NCBI GenBank assembly: GCA_964441145.1
Contig: CAYTUB010000067.1
Location: 1-14,617, forward strand
Source: SHLQ01 sp964441145
GTDB taxonomy: Bacteria; Actinomycetota; Acidimicrobiia; Acidimicrobiales; SHLQ01
DNA: 14,617 bases
Direction: 5' to 3'
The notes beneath the pieces were generated by a model. The model saw only the letters and a program-made list of their open reading frames with translations, was not told where the DNA came from and did not search any database. Below, piece by piece: positions 13,948 through 14,617 of this stretch; position 1 is the stretch's first letter, and each line of letters begins with the position of its first letter. A program made the translations under genes and the position numbers.

Positions 13948-14617
13948 ATGACCACTGCAGACATCGGTGTTGACCTCTCCAAGTACGACCTCGGCTGGTC
14001 TGACGCCGAGGACTACCTCTACAAGCCCAAGAAAGGGCTCGACACCGACATCATCAACGAGATGTCGTGGATGAAGGGCGAACCAGCGTGGATGCGCGAC
14101 TTCCGCCTCAAGTCCTACAAGCGATTCGAAAACCGCCCAATGCCCAAATGGGGCGGCGACATGTCCGAGATCTACTTCGACGACATCTTCTATTACATCA
14201 AGCCCACCGAGTCGGTGAAGGACGACTGGGACGACATCCCAGACGCCATCAAAGACACCTACGAAAAGCTCGGAATCCCCGAAGCTGAACGTAAATACCT
14301 CGCGGGCGTCACCGCCCAATATGAGTCCGAGGTGGTCTATCACCGCAACCGAGAAGACCTCGAAGCGCTCGGTGTGATCTTCACCGACATGGACACCGCG
14401 CTTCGCGAGTACCCGCAGTTGGTCAAGGAGTACTTCGGCACGGTCATCCCTCCCAACGACAACAAGTTCTCGTCGCTCAACTCGGCCGTCTGGTCGGGCG
14501 GAAGCTTCATCTACGTGCCACCAGGCGTACACGTCGACCAGCCGCTCCAGGCATACTTCCGCATTAACGCGGAGAACATGGGTCAGTTCGAGCGCACGCT
14601 CATCATCGCCGACGAGG
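13948..14617 (+). CDS. sufB: Fe-S cluster assembly protein SufB (3' partial)
   Basis: The frame opens at ATG 13948 and runs without a stop through the window end, giving 223 complete codons of a protein that usually has about 470. The N-terminal half is typical SufB: KYDLGWSDAEDYLYKPKKGL near residues 12-31, EPAWMRDFRLKSYKRFENR (~45-63) with the W(M/L)...R...KS..F pattern, PKWGGD (66-71), TAQYESEVVYH (~122-132), then SAVWSGGSFIYVPPGVHVD (~182-200) entering the SufBD beta-helix core. SufB forms the SufBC2D scaffold that receives sulfur from SufS/SufU and builds [4Fe-4S] clusters in the cytoplasm. The catalytic C-terminal residues lie beyond the window. In many actinobacteria sufB heads or follows sufR in a sufBDCSU operon. 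Here the gene before it is the unrelated coiled-coil gene, 54 bases upstream, so sufB probably has its own promoter. Confidence 0.95.
   Translation, partial: MTTADIGVDLSKYDLGWSDAEDYLYKPKKGLDTDIINEMSWMKGEPAWMRDFRLKSYKRFENRPMPKWGGDMSEIYFDDIFYYIKPTESVKDDWDDIPDAIKDTYEKLGIPEAERKYLAGVTAQYESEVVYHRNREDLEALGVIFTDMDTALREYPQLVKEYFGTVIPPNDNKFSSLNSAVWSGGSFIYVPPGVHVDQPLQAYFRINAENMGQFERTLIIADE

Noticed and set aside
13582..14532. Long minus-strand open frame of 316 codons
   Set aside because: It lies opposite the coiled-coil 3' end and sufB. sufB on the plus strand is unmistakable, and the minus frame shows no domain and is a by-product of biased codon use.

Overview
The window is one continuous run of plus-strand genes in a moderately GC-rich genome (roughly 55-60% GC by eye). 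Start codons include GTG and TTG, translation overlaps of the ATGA/GTGA type are common, and the last gene is an actinobacterial-looking sufB. Together these suggest a marine or freshwater actinobacterium, possibly of the Acidimicrobiia (Ilumatobacter-like). That placement is an inference from style, not from a marker gene.

Layout. (1) 1-2729: the 3' part of a large secreted protein with a CotH-kinase-like domain, two lamin-tail (LTD) domains and a C-terminal block of RTX-type calcium-binding nonapeptides. (2) 2730-2905: an intergenic region with a small hairpin and a weak promoter candidate. (3) 2906-9026: a tight six-gene operon. In order it encodes a sulfotransferase, a SAM-dependent methyltransferase, a second sulfotransferase-like protein of the capsular 'GKVGS' type, an O-antigen-polymerase-like (Wzy) membrane protein with a repeated acidic tail, a third sulfotransferase, and a Wzx/MATE-like flippase. 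The last four genes each start inside the stop codon of the gene before. (4) 9144/9159-9980: a lipoprotein with a long acidic linker and a short pentapeptide-repeat domain, probably from its own promoter and perhaps leaderless. (5) 10201-13893: a very long cytoplasmic coiled-coil protein built from tandem 111- and 139-residue units. It is interrupted by a 100-N assembly gap at 12494-12593. (6) 13948 to the window end: the 5' part of sufB, the Fe-S cluster assembly scaffold gene.

How the genes fit together. The 2906-9026 operon looks like the decoration, polymerisation and export end of a surface polysaccharide pathway whose product would be sulfated and methylated. No glycosyltransferase is present here, so sugar assembly must be encoded elsewhere or outside the window. 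The flanking CotH/LTD/RTX protein and the acidic lipoprotein also belong to the cell surface. The coiled-coil gene and sufB look like separate units. No RNA genes, CRISPR arrays, insertion sequences or integrase genes were seen.

The observations most worth checking are the unresolved near-identical repeat in the coiled-coil gene, where the flanking repeats predict about 163 missing bases rather than 100; the three-sulfotransferase Wzx/Wzy operon; the perfect 30-bp repeats in the Wzy tail; and a duplicated ribosome-site/start module at the methyltransferase.
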